Source: Treponema sp.
Lineage (GTDB): Bacteria; Spirochaetota; Spirochaetia; Treponematales; Breznakiellaceae
Assembly: GCA_031278095.1 (NCBI GenBank)
Contig: JAITLC010000015.1
Location: 1-58,778, forward strand
DNA length: 58,778 nt
Direction: 5' to 3'
The notes beneath the pieces were generated by a model, which was not told the DNA's origin, searched no databases, and was given only the letters and a program-made list of their open reading frames with translations. A program made the position numbers and the translations under genes. Of the stretch, positions 7,343 to 15,692 are shown piece by piece. The stretch's first letter is position 1. Every line of letters starts with the position of its first letter.

Positions 7343-8879
7343 AGCCATGCGGGGGGGGGGGGGATACTGACCGCCGGCGTAATCCTCTCGTACCGGAGAT
7401 GAAGTCTGAAGGCGACTGCCCGGTAAGGGACTTGAAAACTCTGGAAAAATAGAACTGGTCGGTAAATCCTGTCATGGCGGCTGTATCTTTTATCAGAGTT
7501 GTACCGTCAGAGAGGATCTCTTTTGCCTTTTCAATGCGTATGTAGGTAAGGTAGTCGATAAAAGATTGATTTTTGTACTTCCGGAAAAGCCGGGACATAT
7601 AGGTTTGGGAAATACCAAAACGGATACATAACTGCCGCAGGGAAATGGTTTCCGCCAGATGGCTTTTGATATATCCCTCAATAAGGGAAAAGAATTCAGG
7701 GGTGTCTACCTTGTTAATGGGTTGTTCTTCTTCGGGAAGCAGTTTGCCCAGAATGTAGAGAAGGCTCTCCTTAAGATCTTCATAATTTGTAGCATAACAG
7801 AAGGCATCGTCCAGTAAAAATTCTATTGGTTCTTTCTGCACCGGCGGGTTTTGTTTTCCGTCAGAATATTCCCGGGACGTGCGGATCTCTTCCAGAATGA
7901 AGCGAAGTTCCTCTTCTGCAAGAAACTGCGGCAGTTCAGCCTTTTCGCAGGCGCATATCGTTTCCAGAAGAATTGCCCGTACCTTGTCAAAACATTTTTC
8001 TTTAAGATAATACATGAGGCTATTGTCTCTGTTGGAAGAAAAAAAATTAGAGCCCTTGCGAGGCTCTTCCGCAGAAGTAAAGGTTATCTTTGACTTGCCG
8101 ATGCAGAGCTCCCGGTTCAGCGTATCGTAAAGGAGACCGGCGATTACCGGAAGTTCCTGCAGAGGAAAAGCTTTTTCATAAAAAACAATGGTACTGTATC
8201 CGGAAATGTCCCGGTTCAGCCAGGAAATTTTCTGTGCAAGCTCTTCTGAAGGCGGAAGACCGGCCGCTTCAATGTGAATACACTCCATCTCATCCCGGCC
8301 GTACATGTCCACCGTATCACCTGAAATCCTGAATGCCGGTGAAACAAGGGGCTTAAAAGCGCTAAATCTTTTTGGCAAGCCGTTTTTCCTGCAGATCCCC
8401 GCCGTGTAAAGAGGAGCCGGAAAATATTTTTTGCACTCCACAGGATCATACGTTCCCTTGTTAAGAAGTTCCCGAATCAGGCTTGTGGCTTTGTTTTCCC
8501 GGCTGCTTTCAAGTACCGGTATGGCCCGGTTCAATGTATCCTGCAGAGTGGCGGGGCTTATAGGTTTTAATAGATAATCTATGGCGCCATGCCGCAGAGC
8601 GGTTCTGGCGTATTCAAAATCCTGATAGCCGGAAAGGATCATGGTTTTAATATCGGGCAGTTCCTCATGCAGGCGGATTATAAGTTCAAGGCCATTCATG
8701 CCCGGCATTCTGATATCGGTGAGCAGAAGATCCGGGTGATGTATCCGCGCCAGGTTCAAACCTTCTTCGCCGTTTTCGCCGCTTGCAACCAATTCAAATT
8801 GGGGGCAATAGATCCGGATAATATCATATACATTCTCCGCGGCAGCCGGTTCATCTTCAACAAGGATCATCCGGTACAT
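7272..8879 (-). CDS. YesN-type response regulator, AraC-family output, with a poly-C tract near its 3' end
   Basis: A 535-codon reading frame. The receiver domain (residues 1-120) has acidic E8/D9, phosphoacceptor D55 in LLLTDIRMPG and K105. A long linker leads to a C-terminal AraC double helix-turn-helix (CIRFGISQTYMSRLFRKYKNQSFIDYLTYIRIEKAKEIL...AAMTGFTDQFYFSRVFKSLTGQSPSDF). It directly follows its kinase: the kinase stop is next to this ATG at 8879. It should regulate the neighbouring sugar importer and rhamnosidase (inferred). The last ~40 codons are abnormal. After the AraC domain the frame crosses a run of 13 C (7351-7363) and reads antisense into the rhamnosidase gene. With 14 or 11 C the protein would end three codons later. 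Confidence 0.88.
   Translation of the reverse strand: MYRMILVEDEPAAAENVYDIIRIYCPQFELVASGENGEEGLNLARIHHPDLLLTDIRMPGMNGLELIIRLHEELPDIKTMILSGYQDFEYARTALRHGAIDYLLKPISPATLQDTLNRAIPVLESSRENKATSLIRELLNKGTYDPVECKKYFPAPLYTAGICRKNGLPKRFSAFKPLVSPAFRISGDTVDMYGRDEMECIHIEAAGLPPSEELAQKISWLNRDISGYSTIVFYEKAFPLQELPVIAGLLYDTLNRELCIGKSKITFTSAEEPRKGSNFFSSNRDNSLMYYLKEKCFDKVRAILLETICACEKAELPQFLAEEELRFILEEIRTSREYSDGKQNPPVQKEPIEFLLDDAFCYATNYEDLKESLLYILGKLLPEEEQPINKVDTPEFFSLIEGYIKSHLAETISLRQLCIRFGISQTYMSRLFRKYKNQSFIDYLTYIRIEKAKEILSDGTTLIKDTAAMTGFTDQFYFSRVFKSLTGQSPSDFISGTRGLRRRSVSPPPPHGSKGHTKTSRLPNRVPPGPRLRQD
7351..7363. repeat. Homopolymer tract G13 (C13 on the minus strand)
   Basis: Thirteen consecutive G, starting 9 bases after the rhamnosidase stop and lying inside the 3' end of the response-regulator frame. 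Tracts of this length are prone to slipped-strand mispairing. Length change by one base alters the C-terminus of the regulator but not the rhamnosidase. Confidence 0.9.
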
Positions 8880-10670
8880 TTATTCTTCCTTCTGCATGAG
8901 CGAACCAATGGTAACCTTTGCGCCGTCAGCGGTATCTGAAATGCGGAAGATTACATCATTTCCAAAAAGAATAAGGAAACGGGCATAGATATTGAGAAAA
9001 CCCATGCCTCCTATATCCAGATTGAGTTTACCTTCGTTAAGCGCTCCGGCCATTTTTTCCATTCCGCTTTCCAGTTTGGCTTTTTCTTCTTCCCTGAAAC
9101 CGCAGCCATTATCGCGTATCTCCACATACCAATACCGGCCCTCCGTATAACCTTTGACATCAATACGCATCATACCGAAATTTCCAGTAAAGCCGTGGCT
9201 TATGGAATTTTCTACCAACTGCTGCAAAACAATTTTGGGAATCATCTGGCGGAGAACTTCGTCTTCAATTTCCAGGCTGTATATCAGTTTGTCCCGGTAT
9301 CTGGTTTTTAGAAGATAGAGATAATTCTTCAAGTATTCCACATCTTCCGAAACAGGCACCAGCCGTTTGGATACTCCGGCGGAATAGCGCAGCATGGAAG
9401 CAAGTTTTTCACAGATCTCACAGATGACTTCATCGCCATTTTGTACTCCCCGGTGAGAGATAACATTCAACACATTATAGAGAAAATGGGGATTGACCTG
9501 GGCCTGTAACGCATCAAATTCAGCCTGCAAATGGAGAAGGCCGAGCTGTTTTTCCTTGAGGCGGGCAGTGTTAAGTCTTTTGAGAAGGGCATTGTAACTC
9601 TGGCAGAGCCTGGCAAATTCATCATCCCGAAAATCCATAAGCACATCATGTTCGATATTGTCAAGATTTGTATGTTCAATACGCTGGATAAGCTGTCCGA
9701 TGGGAACTGTTATCCGCCGGGAAAGCAGGGTGATTACCGCTATCGATACCATGCAGATCCAGAGGGCCATGATAATGGTCATCCTGGCTGTATCCCCAAC
9801 GGCTTCCCTCATACCGGTTCTGCTCTGGATTACCACCGTATGGGTATCGGTATAGGGTGAATACCATGACGCGGCCAGGCGGTCGCCGAAACGGCTTATG
9901 CTCCCATCATGTGTAAGACTTCCCCGCAGTTCACCCAGTACCGCATTGTCTTTTTCATCAAACTGTGAATAAAAAATATCTCCGTTTCCCTTTATTACTG
10001 CCAAACGAAAAGAACCGGTATTGTTGAGGTTATAGATTTCTTCCAGGGATACCGCCGTCTTTTGTACTTCTATATAGCTTGCCGTATTGTTCCCCATGAT
10101 AAGACGGAGAATGCCAAAAACCTGCACGGGGTAACGTTTATTCCATGGATCGATATATGGAGGAACAAGGACGGGCTTCCCCATGTATTCATCGGCATCC
10201 GGAATCAGGGGTACTATGCCGAGATCCGCTTCTCCATCGGGTGCTGTAGGAACCTGCAGGTTATTGGAGAGTATATCTCCCTTCTCGCTGAAAAAAGAAA
10301 CCCGGTAGAAATTTGAACCATTACAATAGGTAGACAGGGAAACGCGGAGATTCTGTTTCGCCTGGCTGATATAGGAAGAGTTTGTTGTATTCCGCTCTAC
10401 CCTTGCCAGAGCCGTAATTGCTGAAAGGGTATTACTGTCGGAAAGCAAAAATTCAGTTATGAAAACCATGGGCCGTACAATCTCGTCCAATTGATGGGAC
10501 ATATTTTTGCAGAGAATATCCAGATTCTGCAGGGATCGGGTTTCCAGATGCCGCAAATTGTAGATCTCAAACGCAAAGGCCAGAATGGTAATAAGGGCCG
10601 AAACAAGAAAAGAATAGGTAAGGACAAGCCGTGTCCTGAAACGCATAGATGTCTTTAGTATAAATCTCAT
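8880..10670 (-). CDS. YesM-type sensor histidine kinase
   Basis: A 596-residue membrane histidine kinase. There is one N-terminal membrane segment (about residues 15-37), a ~260-residue extracytoplasmic sensor, a second membrane segment near TARMTIIMALWICMVSIAVITLLS, a HAMP linker (RRITVPIGQLIQRIEH), and the His_kinase family dimerisation motif LQAEFDALQAQVNPHFLYN with phosphoacceptor H395. The HATPase domain follows (QQLVENSISHGF, RDNGCGF, GGMGFLN). This is the LytS/YesM class that pairs with AraC-type regulators and senses extracellular carbohydrates. The stop abuts the regulator start, indicating coupling. No clear SD is seen at 10670; an in-frame ATG at 10646 is possible. Confidence 0.9.
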   Translation of the reverse strand: MRFILKTSMRFRTRLVLTYSFLVSALITILAFAFEIYNLRHLETRSLQNLDILCKNMSHQLDEIVRPMVFITEFLLSDSNTLSAITALARVERNTTNSSYISQAKQNLRVSLSTYCNGSNFYRVSFFSEKGDILSNNLQVPTAPDGEADLGIVPLIPDADEYMGKPVLVPPYIDPWNKRYPVQVFGILRLIMGNNTASYIEVQKTAVSLEEIYNLNNTGSFRLAVIKGNGDIFYSQFDEKDNAVLGELRGSLTHDGSISRFGDRLAASWYSPYTDTHTVVIQSRTGMREAVGDTARMTIIMALWICMVSIAVITLLSRRITVPIGQLIQRIEHTNLDNIEHDVLMDFRDDEFARLCQSYNALLKRLNTARLKEKQLGLLHLQAEFDALQAQVNPHFLYNVLNVISHRGVQNGDEVICEICEKLASMLRYSAGVSKRLVPVSEDVEYLKNYLYLLKTRYRDKLIYSLEIEDEVLRQMIPKIVLQQLVENSISHGFTGNFGMMRIDVKGYTEGRYWYVEIRDNGCGFREEEKAKLESGMEKMAGALNEGKLNLDIGGMGFLNIYARFLILFGNDVIFRISDTADGAKVTIGSLMQKEE

Positions 10671-10777
10671 TTTGGTTTTTTTGTAAAAAAAAGTGTCCTC
10701 ACCTCAATAAGTGTTGGATTTTCAAGCCTGTACTGTTGTATATTTCATTTACACCAGCGGAATTCGGCTGAATCATA

Positions 10778-10800
10778 AATAATACTTTATTATTAGGAGG
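10778..10800 (+). promoter_or_regulatory. Hairpin and ribosome binding site before the sugar-binding protein
   Basis: AATAATA-CTT-TATTATT (10778-10794) forms a weak A/T hairpin. It leads straight into AGGAGG (10795-10800), a full-strength SD six bases from the ATG at 10807. The hairpin could modulate ribosome access; this is inference. Confidence 0.45.
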
Positions 10801-10806
10801 AGTATA

Positions 10807-12099
10807 ATGAAAAAGAGTATTTTTGTTCTTCTGCTGGCACTAGTGGTTATTGTATCAGGTTTTGCCGGGGGAAAGTCCCAGGCATCCGGTTCAGGAACAC
10901 AGGCCGGAAAAAAAACCGTGATCAGTGTACTGATAGACAAGGATACCAACTTCATCGGTGCCCAGGCAGTTCTGGATGCGGCAGCCGAAAAGTTCGGTGT
11001 GGAGTTTCAGGTAGAGATCCGGCCCGGCGGAACGGAAGGGGATAATATCACCAAAACCAGGCTTGCCACAGGGGATATGTCCGACCTCTTTCTCTACAAT
11101 ACCGGTTCCCTGCTCCAGGCCATAAATCCTGAACGGAACATTGTGGATCTGAGCGACGAAGCCTGGGTGAACAAGATTACGGATTCCTTCAAAACCGCAG
11201 CCTCTTCCAAGGGGCGGGTTTACGCGATTCCCATAAGTTCCACCGTTTCAGGCGCCTGGGTTTACAACAAGCGGGTATACAGGGAACTGGGGCTTCAGGT
11301 TCCCAAAACCTGGAAAGATCTTATGGCAAACTGTGAAAAAATTCAGGCTGCCGGAAAGGTAGCCATCATCGGTACATACAAGGATACCTGGACAAGCCAG
11401 CTTATCGTCCTTGGGGATGAATACAATGTGAAGGCGGCTTATCCGAACTATCCCGCGGATTATACCGCCAACAAGGTCAAGATCAGCAATACTCCCGCAG
11501 CTCTGCGCAGTTTTGAAAAACTCTGGGAATCCGGAAAGTATCTTAACAAGGATTTTCTCGCAACCACCTATGATGTGGGACTTGAGATGATTGCCACCGG
11601 AGCCGGTGTACACTGGCCCATGCTGAGTCCCTTCTCCAACATTCAGGCAAACTATCCCCAATATATCAACGATATCGGAATGTTCGGTCAGCCCGGAGAT
11701 GATCCTGACAACCACGGGATCACCGTGTGGGAATCCGGAGGCTGGTACATTTACAAGAACAGTCCCAATGTTGAGATCTGCAAAAAAGTTCTGGAATTCT
11801 ATGTTTCCCAGGAAGGGATAGACATCTACAGTTCCAAAATAAAGCCTGACGGACCCTATTCGATTAAGGGAATCAAACTTCCTGCCGATTCATATCCTGC
11901 GGTGCTTGAAGTACAAGTGTACTTTGACGCGGGTAAGACCCAGCCTGCTCTGGAATTTGAATCCCCGGTAAAGGGGCCGAATCTGGAACAGATCTGTGTG
12001 GAAGTAGGTTCCGGCATTACCGAACCAAAGGCTGCCGCCGTCGCTTATGATGCGGATGTAGAGAAGCAGGCCAAGCAGCTTAATCTGCCCGGATGGTAG
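10807..12099 (+). CDS. Carbohydrate ABC transporter substrate-binding protein (family 1)
   Basis: A 430-residue extracellular solute-binding protein. The signal peptide MKKSIFVLLLALVVIVSGFAGG has no lipobox cysteine. The mature part shows typical cluster B oligosaccharide-binding features: ISVLIDKDTNF, GDMSDLFLYNTGSLLQAI, YAIPISSTVSGAWVYNKRVYRELGLQVPKTWKDLMANCEKI, and ESGGWYIYKNS near the C-terminus. It delivers sugar to the two permeases downstream. The importer ATPase is not encoded here, so a shared MsmX-like ATPase elsewhere is likely (inferred). It is divergent from the YesM/YesN genes, which probably control it. Confidence 0.9.
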   Translation: MKKSIFVLLLALVVIVSGFAGGKSQASGSGTQAGKKTVISVLIDKDTNFIGAQAVLDAAAEKFGVEFQVEIRPGGTEGDNITKTRLATGDMSDLFLYNTGSLLQAINPERNIVDLSDEAWVNKITDSFKTAASSKGRVYAIPISSTVSGAWVYNKRVYRELGLQVPKTWKDLMANCEKIQAAGKVAIIGTYKDTWTSQLIVLGDEYNVKAAYPNYPADYTANKVKISNTPAALRSFEKLWESGKYLNKDFLATTYDVGLEMIATGAGVHWPMLSPFSNIQANYPQYINDIGMFGQPGDDPDNHGITVWESGGWYIYKNSPNVEICKKVLEFYVSQEGIDIYSSKIKPDGPYSIKGIKLPADSYPAVLEVQVYFDAGKTQPALEFESPVKGPNLEQICVEVGSGITEPKAAAVAYDADVEKQAKQLNLPGW

Positions 12100-12185
12100 A
12101 ATAAGCAAAAATTAGCGTTTTCGCTTATTCTGGAGATTGGGGCCACCAAAAAGTTTAACGCCTGTTTGGGTCAGCCCCAATCTCC
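12099..12185 (+). promoter_or_regulatory. Two intercistronic hairpins between binding protein and permease
   Basis: GAATAAGC (12099-12106) pairs with GCTTATTC (12123-12130). A perfect 12-bp stem, GGAGATTGGGGC/GCCCCAATCTCC (12132-12143 with 12174-12185), follows with a 30-base loop. No U-run follows. This position is typical for hairpins that protect the binding-protein transcript and reduce permease expression. Confidence 0.65.
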
Positions 12186-12232
12186 ATAAAAAACTGAATG
12201 GAGCACGAAATGAAATTTCATGTGGAGTATGT

Positions 12233-13090
12233 ATGAAACAAAAAATTTACACCCTCTGGTTTCTTGCCCCTTTATTAATCATTTATGTAATAATTTTCAT
12301 CGTTCCCACGATCATCTCCTTCTTTTTCAGTTTGACTATCTGGACTCTTACGGAATTCCGTTTTGTAGGATTTTACAATTTTGTTACCTTCTTTTCCGAG
12401 TATTCTCTGCGTATCGGTGTTCAGAATACTCTTGTTTATTCTATCCTCACCTGCACCTTTAAAGCCGTTCTGGGTCTCGGCGCCGCGGTTCTCCTGACTT
12501 CTCCCATCAAAACAAAGAATATCATCAGATCCATCATCTTCTTTCCAAACCTTGTCAGTACCATAGCGGTGGGTCTTACCTTTAATTCCCTCATGCATCC
12601 TACAAAGGGACTCTTCAACACCACGCTTGCAAAGATCGGCATTGAAGGTCCTGACTGGCTGGGTAATACTTCCTTCGCCCTCCTTTCCGTTATCATGACC
12701 GATGTCTGGAAAGGCGTCGGGGTGGCGACTGTTATCTACATTGCGGGGCTCCTTGCCATACCTGATACCTACTACGAAGCCGCGGCTATTGACGGCGCTT
12801 CGGGCATTCAGCGTTTCAGGCATATTACTTTGCCCCTGGTGCAGTCTTCAATAAATACGGTTATCATTCTTGCCTTTATCGGCGGAGTGCGGACATTCGA
12901 TCTTATCTGGACCATGACCAAGGGCGGCCCCGGCTTTGCCACCGATACCCTGGCCTCAATAATTTATAAACAGTATGCCTATGGATTCTATGGTCTTTCA
13001 ACTGCGGGAAACGTTGTCATGCTTCTCATGATCGGCCTGATTGTATTTCCCCTCTACCGTTTCCTGGTAAGCAGGGAAGTGGAGGTATAG
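12233..13090 (+). CDS. Carbohydrate ABC transporter permease (MalF/UgpA type)
   Basis: A 285-residue inner-membrane permease with about six membrane segments, from FLAPLLIIYVIIFIVPTIISFFFSL to VVMLLMIGLIVFPLYRFLV. The EAA loop that docks the ATPase is ...YYEAAAIDGASGIQRFRHITLPLV. The ATG at 12233 has GGAG seven bases upstream, whereas an earlier in-frame start at 12137 would lie inside the intercistronic hairpin. It forms the importer with the binding protein before it and the second permease after it. Confidence 0.9.
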   Translation: MKQKIYTLWFLAPLLIIYVIIFIVPTIISFFFSLTIWTLTEFRFVGFYNFVTFFSEYSLRIGVQNTLVYSILTCTFKAVLGLGAAVLLTSPIKTKNIIRSIIFFPNLVSTIAVGLTFNSLMHPTKGLFNTTLAKIGIEGPDWLGNTSFALLSVIMTDVWKGVGVATVIYIAGLLAIPDTYYEAAAIDGASGIQRFRHITLPLVQSSINTVIILAFIGGVRTFDLIWTMTKGGPGFATDTLASIIYKQYAYGFYGLSTAGNVVMLLMIGLIVFPLYRFLVSREVEV

Positions 13091-13094
13091 AAAT

Positions 13095-13925
13095 ATGATC
13101 AGAAAAAAGGGAAATTACATCATCGCCGAAATTCTTGCGGTATCCTTTAGTATAATAATATTTATCGTCCCCTTTTATTTTATTTTTTTGAATTCCGTAA
13201 AGGATCGCCGGGAAGCGGGCCTTATGAATCTTGCCTGGCCTTCATCTTTTCATTTTGGAAACTACATTGAAGTGATCCGGACCCAGGACTATATGCTGAT
13301 CAGGGCATTCTACAACAGCATTGTGATAACCGCTCTTTCCATTCTGGTACTGGTAATTGTCTGTTCCCTTGGAGGTTTTGTATTGCAGCGGGTAAGTGGA
13401 AAACTTACCATCGGGATTAACTTTCTCATACTGACAGGACTTATGCTTCCCCCGGCAATACTGCCTACCATCTGGGTAATGGATCTTATCGGCATCTACC
13501 GTTCCCTCTTTGGGATGATCCTGGTGGAAGTGGCGTTGGGAATTCCCTTTACCGTTATGCTCTACCGCGGCTATACCGCATCCATTCCCAGAGAAATTGA
13601 AGAAGCGGCTTATGTGGACGGCTGCAATTCGGTACGGCTTTTTGCGCAGATTGTGTTTCCGCTGTTGTTACCGGTAACGGCAACCGTAACGGTACTTTCA
13701 TCGGTAAACATATTCAACGACTTTGTGAATCCCCTGTACTTTCTTCCCGGCGGGAAAAACCCGACCGCTCAGCTTACGCTTTACAATTTCATGGGCCGCT
13801 ATGCCGCCTATTGGCAGCTCCTCTTTGCCAACGTGGTGCTTATTACCATCCCGCCGCTGGTGCTTTTCATTTTCTTTAACAAGAAGATCGTAAGCGGCAT
13901 TACCGCAGGAGCGGTCAAGGGCTAA
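13095..13925 (+). CDS. Carbohydrate ABC transporter permease (MalG/UgpE type)
   Basis: A 276-residue permease, partner of the preceding one. Membrane segments include AVSFSIIIFIVPFYFIFLNSV and ITALSILVLVIVCSLGGFVL. The EAA motif EIEEAAYVDGCNSVRLFAQIVFPLLLP is present. Its GGAGG SD (13081-13085) overlaps the end of the upstream gene, with four bases between the genes, so the two permeases are translated together. The C-terminus ...GITAGAVKG is typical of the MalG family. Confidence 0.9.
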   Translation: MIRKKGNYIIAEILAVSFSIIIFIVPFYFIFLNSVKDRREAGLMNLAWPSSFHFGNYIEVIRTQDYMLIRAFYNSIVITALSILVLVIVCSLGGFVLQRVSGKLTIGINFLILTGLMLPPAILPTIWVMDLIGIYRSLFGMILVEVALGIPFTVMLYRGYTASIPREIEEAAYVDGCNSVRLFAQIVFPLLLPVTATVTVLSSVNIFNDFVNPLYFLPGGKNPTAQLTLYNFMGRYAAYWQLLFANVVLITIPPLVLFIFFNKKIVSGITAGAVKG

Positions 13926-13950
13926 AAAATCAGGGGCTTTAAGTATATAC

Positions 13951-15207
13951 TTACACCAGTGTCTTTCTCGCCTCCCGGCAGGCTTGCAGATCAGGGGGAG
14001 GCACATCCCGTCCATCAAAATCAAGCAGCATTTTGTTGAGGTCTTCGGTAATGTTCCGGTCTACAAAACCCTTGCGGGCCATATCCCGCAGTATCCCGAT
14101 GGTTTCCCCGTGGCTGCGTCCTGCGTGATAGGGCCGCTCTTCGCTTACCGCCTGATAAATGTCAATGCAGGCCAGAAGTCGCGATACAAAGTCCAGATCT
14201 TCGGCCTTCTTACCGGAGGGGTAACCGGTACCGTCAAGTTTTTCGTGGTGATTTGAAGCCCAAAGATGGATCTCTTCAAAACCTTCAATGTCCTTGAGCA
14301 TTTCCCAGGTTTTGTATACATGGCTCTTTACGATTTTAAATTCTTCATCGTCAAGTTTGCCGGGTTTTTCCAGTATCGAAGAAGGTATTGCAAGTTTACC
14401 GAGATCATGAAGCGCCGCCGCAAGATATATTTCGGTACAGGTACTCAGGGGATAGCCGTAGCGGCAGGCCATGAGCCAGGCCCGATTTGCAATCTGGGTT
14501 GAATGTTTGCGGGTAAACTTTGATTTATAGTCAATGATGTGGGTAAAAAATGTTGCAAGGTTAATGATTACCTCGTCCCCCATTTCCGCATACCATGCCG
14601 GAATAAATTTCAGCGTAGCGGCTTCGATGTTTTCATCCTGCAACGCTTCAAGTATGTTTTTATCCAGTATACCGAGCATGGCCTCCACCGCTTCTCCGGT
14701 AAAAAGGATTCCTGCACCCGACTCAATGTACCGGTGGATCCCGGACAGCCTCTCCGCTCTTATGCGCTGCAGATGATTGACTACATCAACCGTGTCGGCA
14801 ATGCAGATAATCGCAGCGCCGGTGGAGAATTCGCCCTCCCTTTTTTGAAAGGGGCCGGCGCCGTTGGGGCGCTCGTGATGATACAATACAAAATCCGAAT
14901 AATTCGTTTTGAAATTAAGGGTATTTACATTCCGCTGCCCAATCTCGCAGTGACTTTTCATTGCAGCATCGTGCTCCTCTCCGTCCAGTTCCGAGGCTAT
15001 ATATTCGGTAAGGGCATTATCATGAAGGAGAGCGCAGGTTGTCAGAGCCCGCAATTCCTCATCCCACATGCCGAGTCTAAGGCCCATAATTCCCGAAAGA
15101 ACCGCTACACGTTTGCCGTGCTTGGAACTGGCTCCCAGAAGTTCGCCTTCTACAATATCCAAAGCCGTTGCCAGGGCCTTGATCAGCTGATCCATACGAA
15201 TAGTCAT
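13951..15207 (-). CDS. HD-GYP domain cyclic-di-GMP phosphodiesterase with a second degenerate HD domain
   Basis: A 418-residue cytoplasmic protein with tandem HD-type domains. The second is a full HD-GYP: H267-D268 in LHDLGKLAIP, H296, H320-H321 in NHHEKLDGTGYP and GYP at 328-330. This should hydrolyse cyclic di-GMP and so affect motility or surface behaviour. The first domain keeps an HD pair (H62-D63) and HHERPNGAGP, but lacks the GYP triad and is probably regulatory. No receiver, PAS or membrane segment is present. AGGA sits seven bases before the start at 15207. It is convergent with the second permease. Confidence 0.9.
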   Translation of the reverse strand: MTIRMDQLIKALATALDIVEGELLGASSKHGKRVAVLSGIMGLRLGMWDEELRALTTCALLHDNALTEYIASELDGEEHDAAMKSHCEIGQRNVNTLNFKTNYSDFVLYHHERPNGAGPFQKREGEFSTGAAIICIADTVDVVNHLQRIRAERLSGIHRYIESGAGILFTGEAVEAMLGILDKNILEALQDENIEAATLKFIPAWYAEMGDEVIINLATFFTHIIDYKSKFTRKHSTQIANRAWLMACRYGYPLSTCTEIYLAAALHDLGKLAIPSSILEKPGKLDDEEFKIVKSHVYKTWEMLKDIEGFEEIHLWASNHHEKLDGTGYPSGKKAEDLDFVSRLLACIDIYQAVSEERPYHAGRSHGETIGILRDMARKGFVDRNITEDLNKMLLDFDGRDVPPPDLQACREARKTLV

Positions 15208-15292
15208 ACTAATCCTGCTTTTTCAAGTAAAAACCGAAAGAATTCTGTTTCCGCTTTCCAGCTTCCAGCGCCATCAATGCTATCACGAATTG

Positions 15293-15385
15293 GTGTCTGT
15301 CCACAAAGCCGGTTACTTTGCGGACAGAACTTGCATTTGCACATCTTTTTGTACCAAAACAATGCGCAAAATGCCTTTTTTAAGG
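15293..15385 (+). repeat. 93-bp interspersed repeat (family A), copy 2
   Basis: Same orientation and same length as 4236-4328, with about 11 substitutions. The 12-bp hairpin keeps one mismatch here (ACTTTGCGGACAG side). The two copies start at the same base (GTGTCTGTCC) and end at the same base (TTAAGG), which defines the element boundaries. Confidence 0.75.
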
Positions 15386-15429
15386 TAATCTGCCCATAAT
15401 GTGTCTACATTATAAGCAGATTTGAATTA

Positions 15430-15476
15430 GGGAAACGCTGATTTATTCTCGATATGAATAAATCGGTACTTCCTTA
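15430..15476. repeat. Palindromic repeat (family C)
   Basis: GGGAAACGCTGATTTATTC followed by a near-inverted GAATAAATCGGTACTTCC forms a long imperfect hairpin. Related units occur at 27198-27250, 47138-47224, 55197-55236 and 56774-56824. Here it lies between divergent genes. Confidence 0.65.
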
Positions 15477-15517
15477 GTGTCCGTCTACAAATTTCAGTAT
15501 AGAGAAAGTCATGAGCC

Positions 15518-15545
15518 TTGACAACCTGATTCTGAAATATATGAT
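15518..15545 (+). promoter_or_regulatory. Promoter of the small lipoprotein-nagA-nagB operon
   Basis: A perfect -35 TTGACA (15518-15523), a 16-base spacer and -10 TATGAT (15540-15545). Transcription would begin around 15552-15555, at or just before the ATG (15555) or GTG (15558), so the first gene is probably leaderless or nearly so. Confidence 0.6.
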
Positions 15546-15554
15546 CATAATTAT

Positions 15555-15692
15555 ATGGTGAATAAAAGTAGACGTATTTTATCAGTACCGGGTTTTTTGG
15601 GCTTCGTTTTCATCTTTTCAGGATGCGGTAACAAGGGAAAGAAGAAGGCTGAACAGAAATCTGTGTCTGTAAATCAGGATGACAGATCATGA
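15555..15692 (+). CDS. Small lipoprotein coupled to nagA
   Basis: A 45-residue protein: a basic start (MVNKSRR), a hydrophobic core (ILSVPGFLGFVFIF) and a spirochaete-type lipobox FSGC, so the mature part would be a ~21-residue lipidated Lys-rich tail (CGNKGKKKAEQK...). It is the first gene after a good promoter, and its TGA stop overlaps the ATG of nagA (ATGA), which implies translational coupling. No SD is visible, in agreement with a leaderless start; the next codon GTG (15558) is an alternative start. The function is unknown. It could be a leader for nagA or an envelope peptide linked to amino-sugar recycling. Confidence 0.6.
   Translation: MVNKSRRILSVPGFLGFVFIFSGCGNKGKKKAEQKSVSVNQDDRS

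Larger units (their letters stand above)
15208..15517. other. Gene-free intergenic region with repeats
   Basis: Between divergent genes, this stretch holds the second copy of the 93-bp repeat, a palindromic family C repeat, and a short degenerate match to the 93-bp repeat start (GTGTCCGTCTACAAA near 15477-15491). I see no gene in it. Confidence 0.6.

Noticed and set aside
6698..7348. A 216-codon minus-strand frame inside the rhamnosidase gene
   Set aside because: Antisense to a clear GH78 gene. It matters only as the frame entered if the poly-C tract had 12 bases.
4236..15385. CRISPR array made from the repeats
   Set aside because: The repeats are dispersed kilobases apart without regular spacers, and no cas genes are present.
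14539..15399. A 286-codon plus-strand open frame
   Set aside because: It is antisense to the HD-GYP gene and ends inside the 93-bp repeat.
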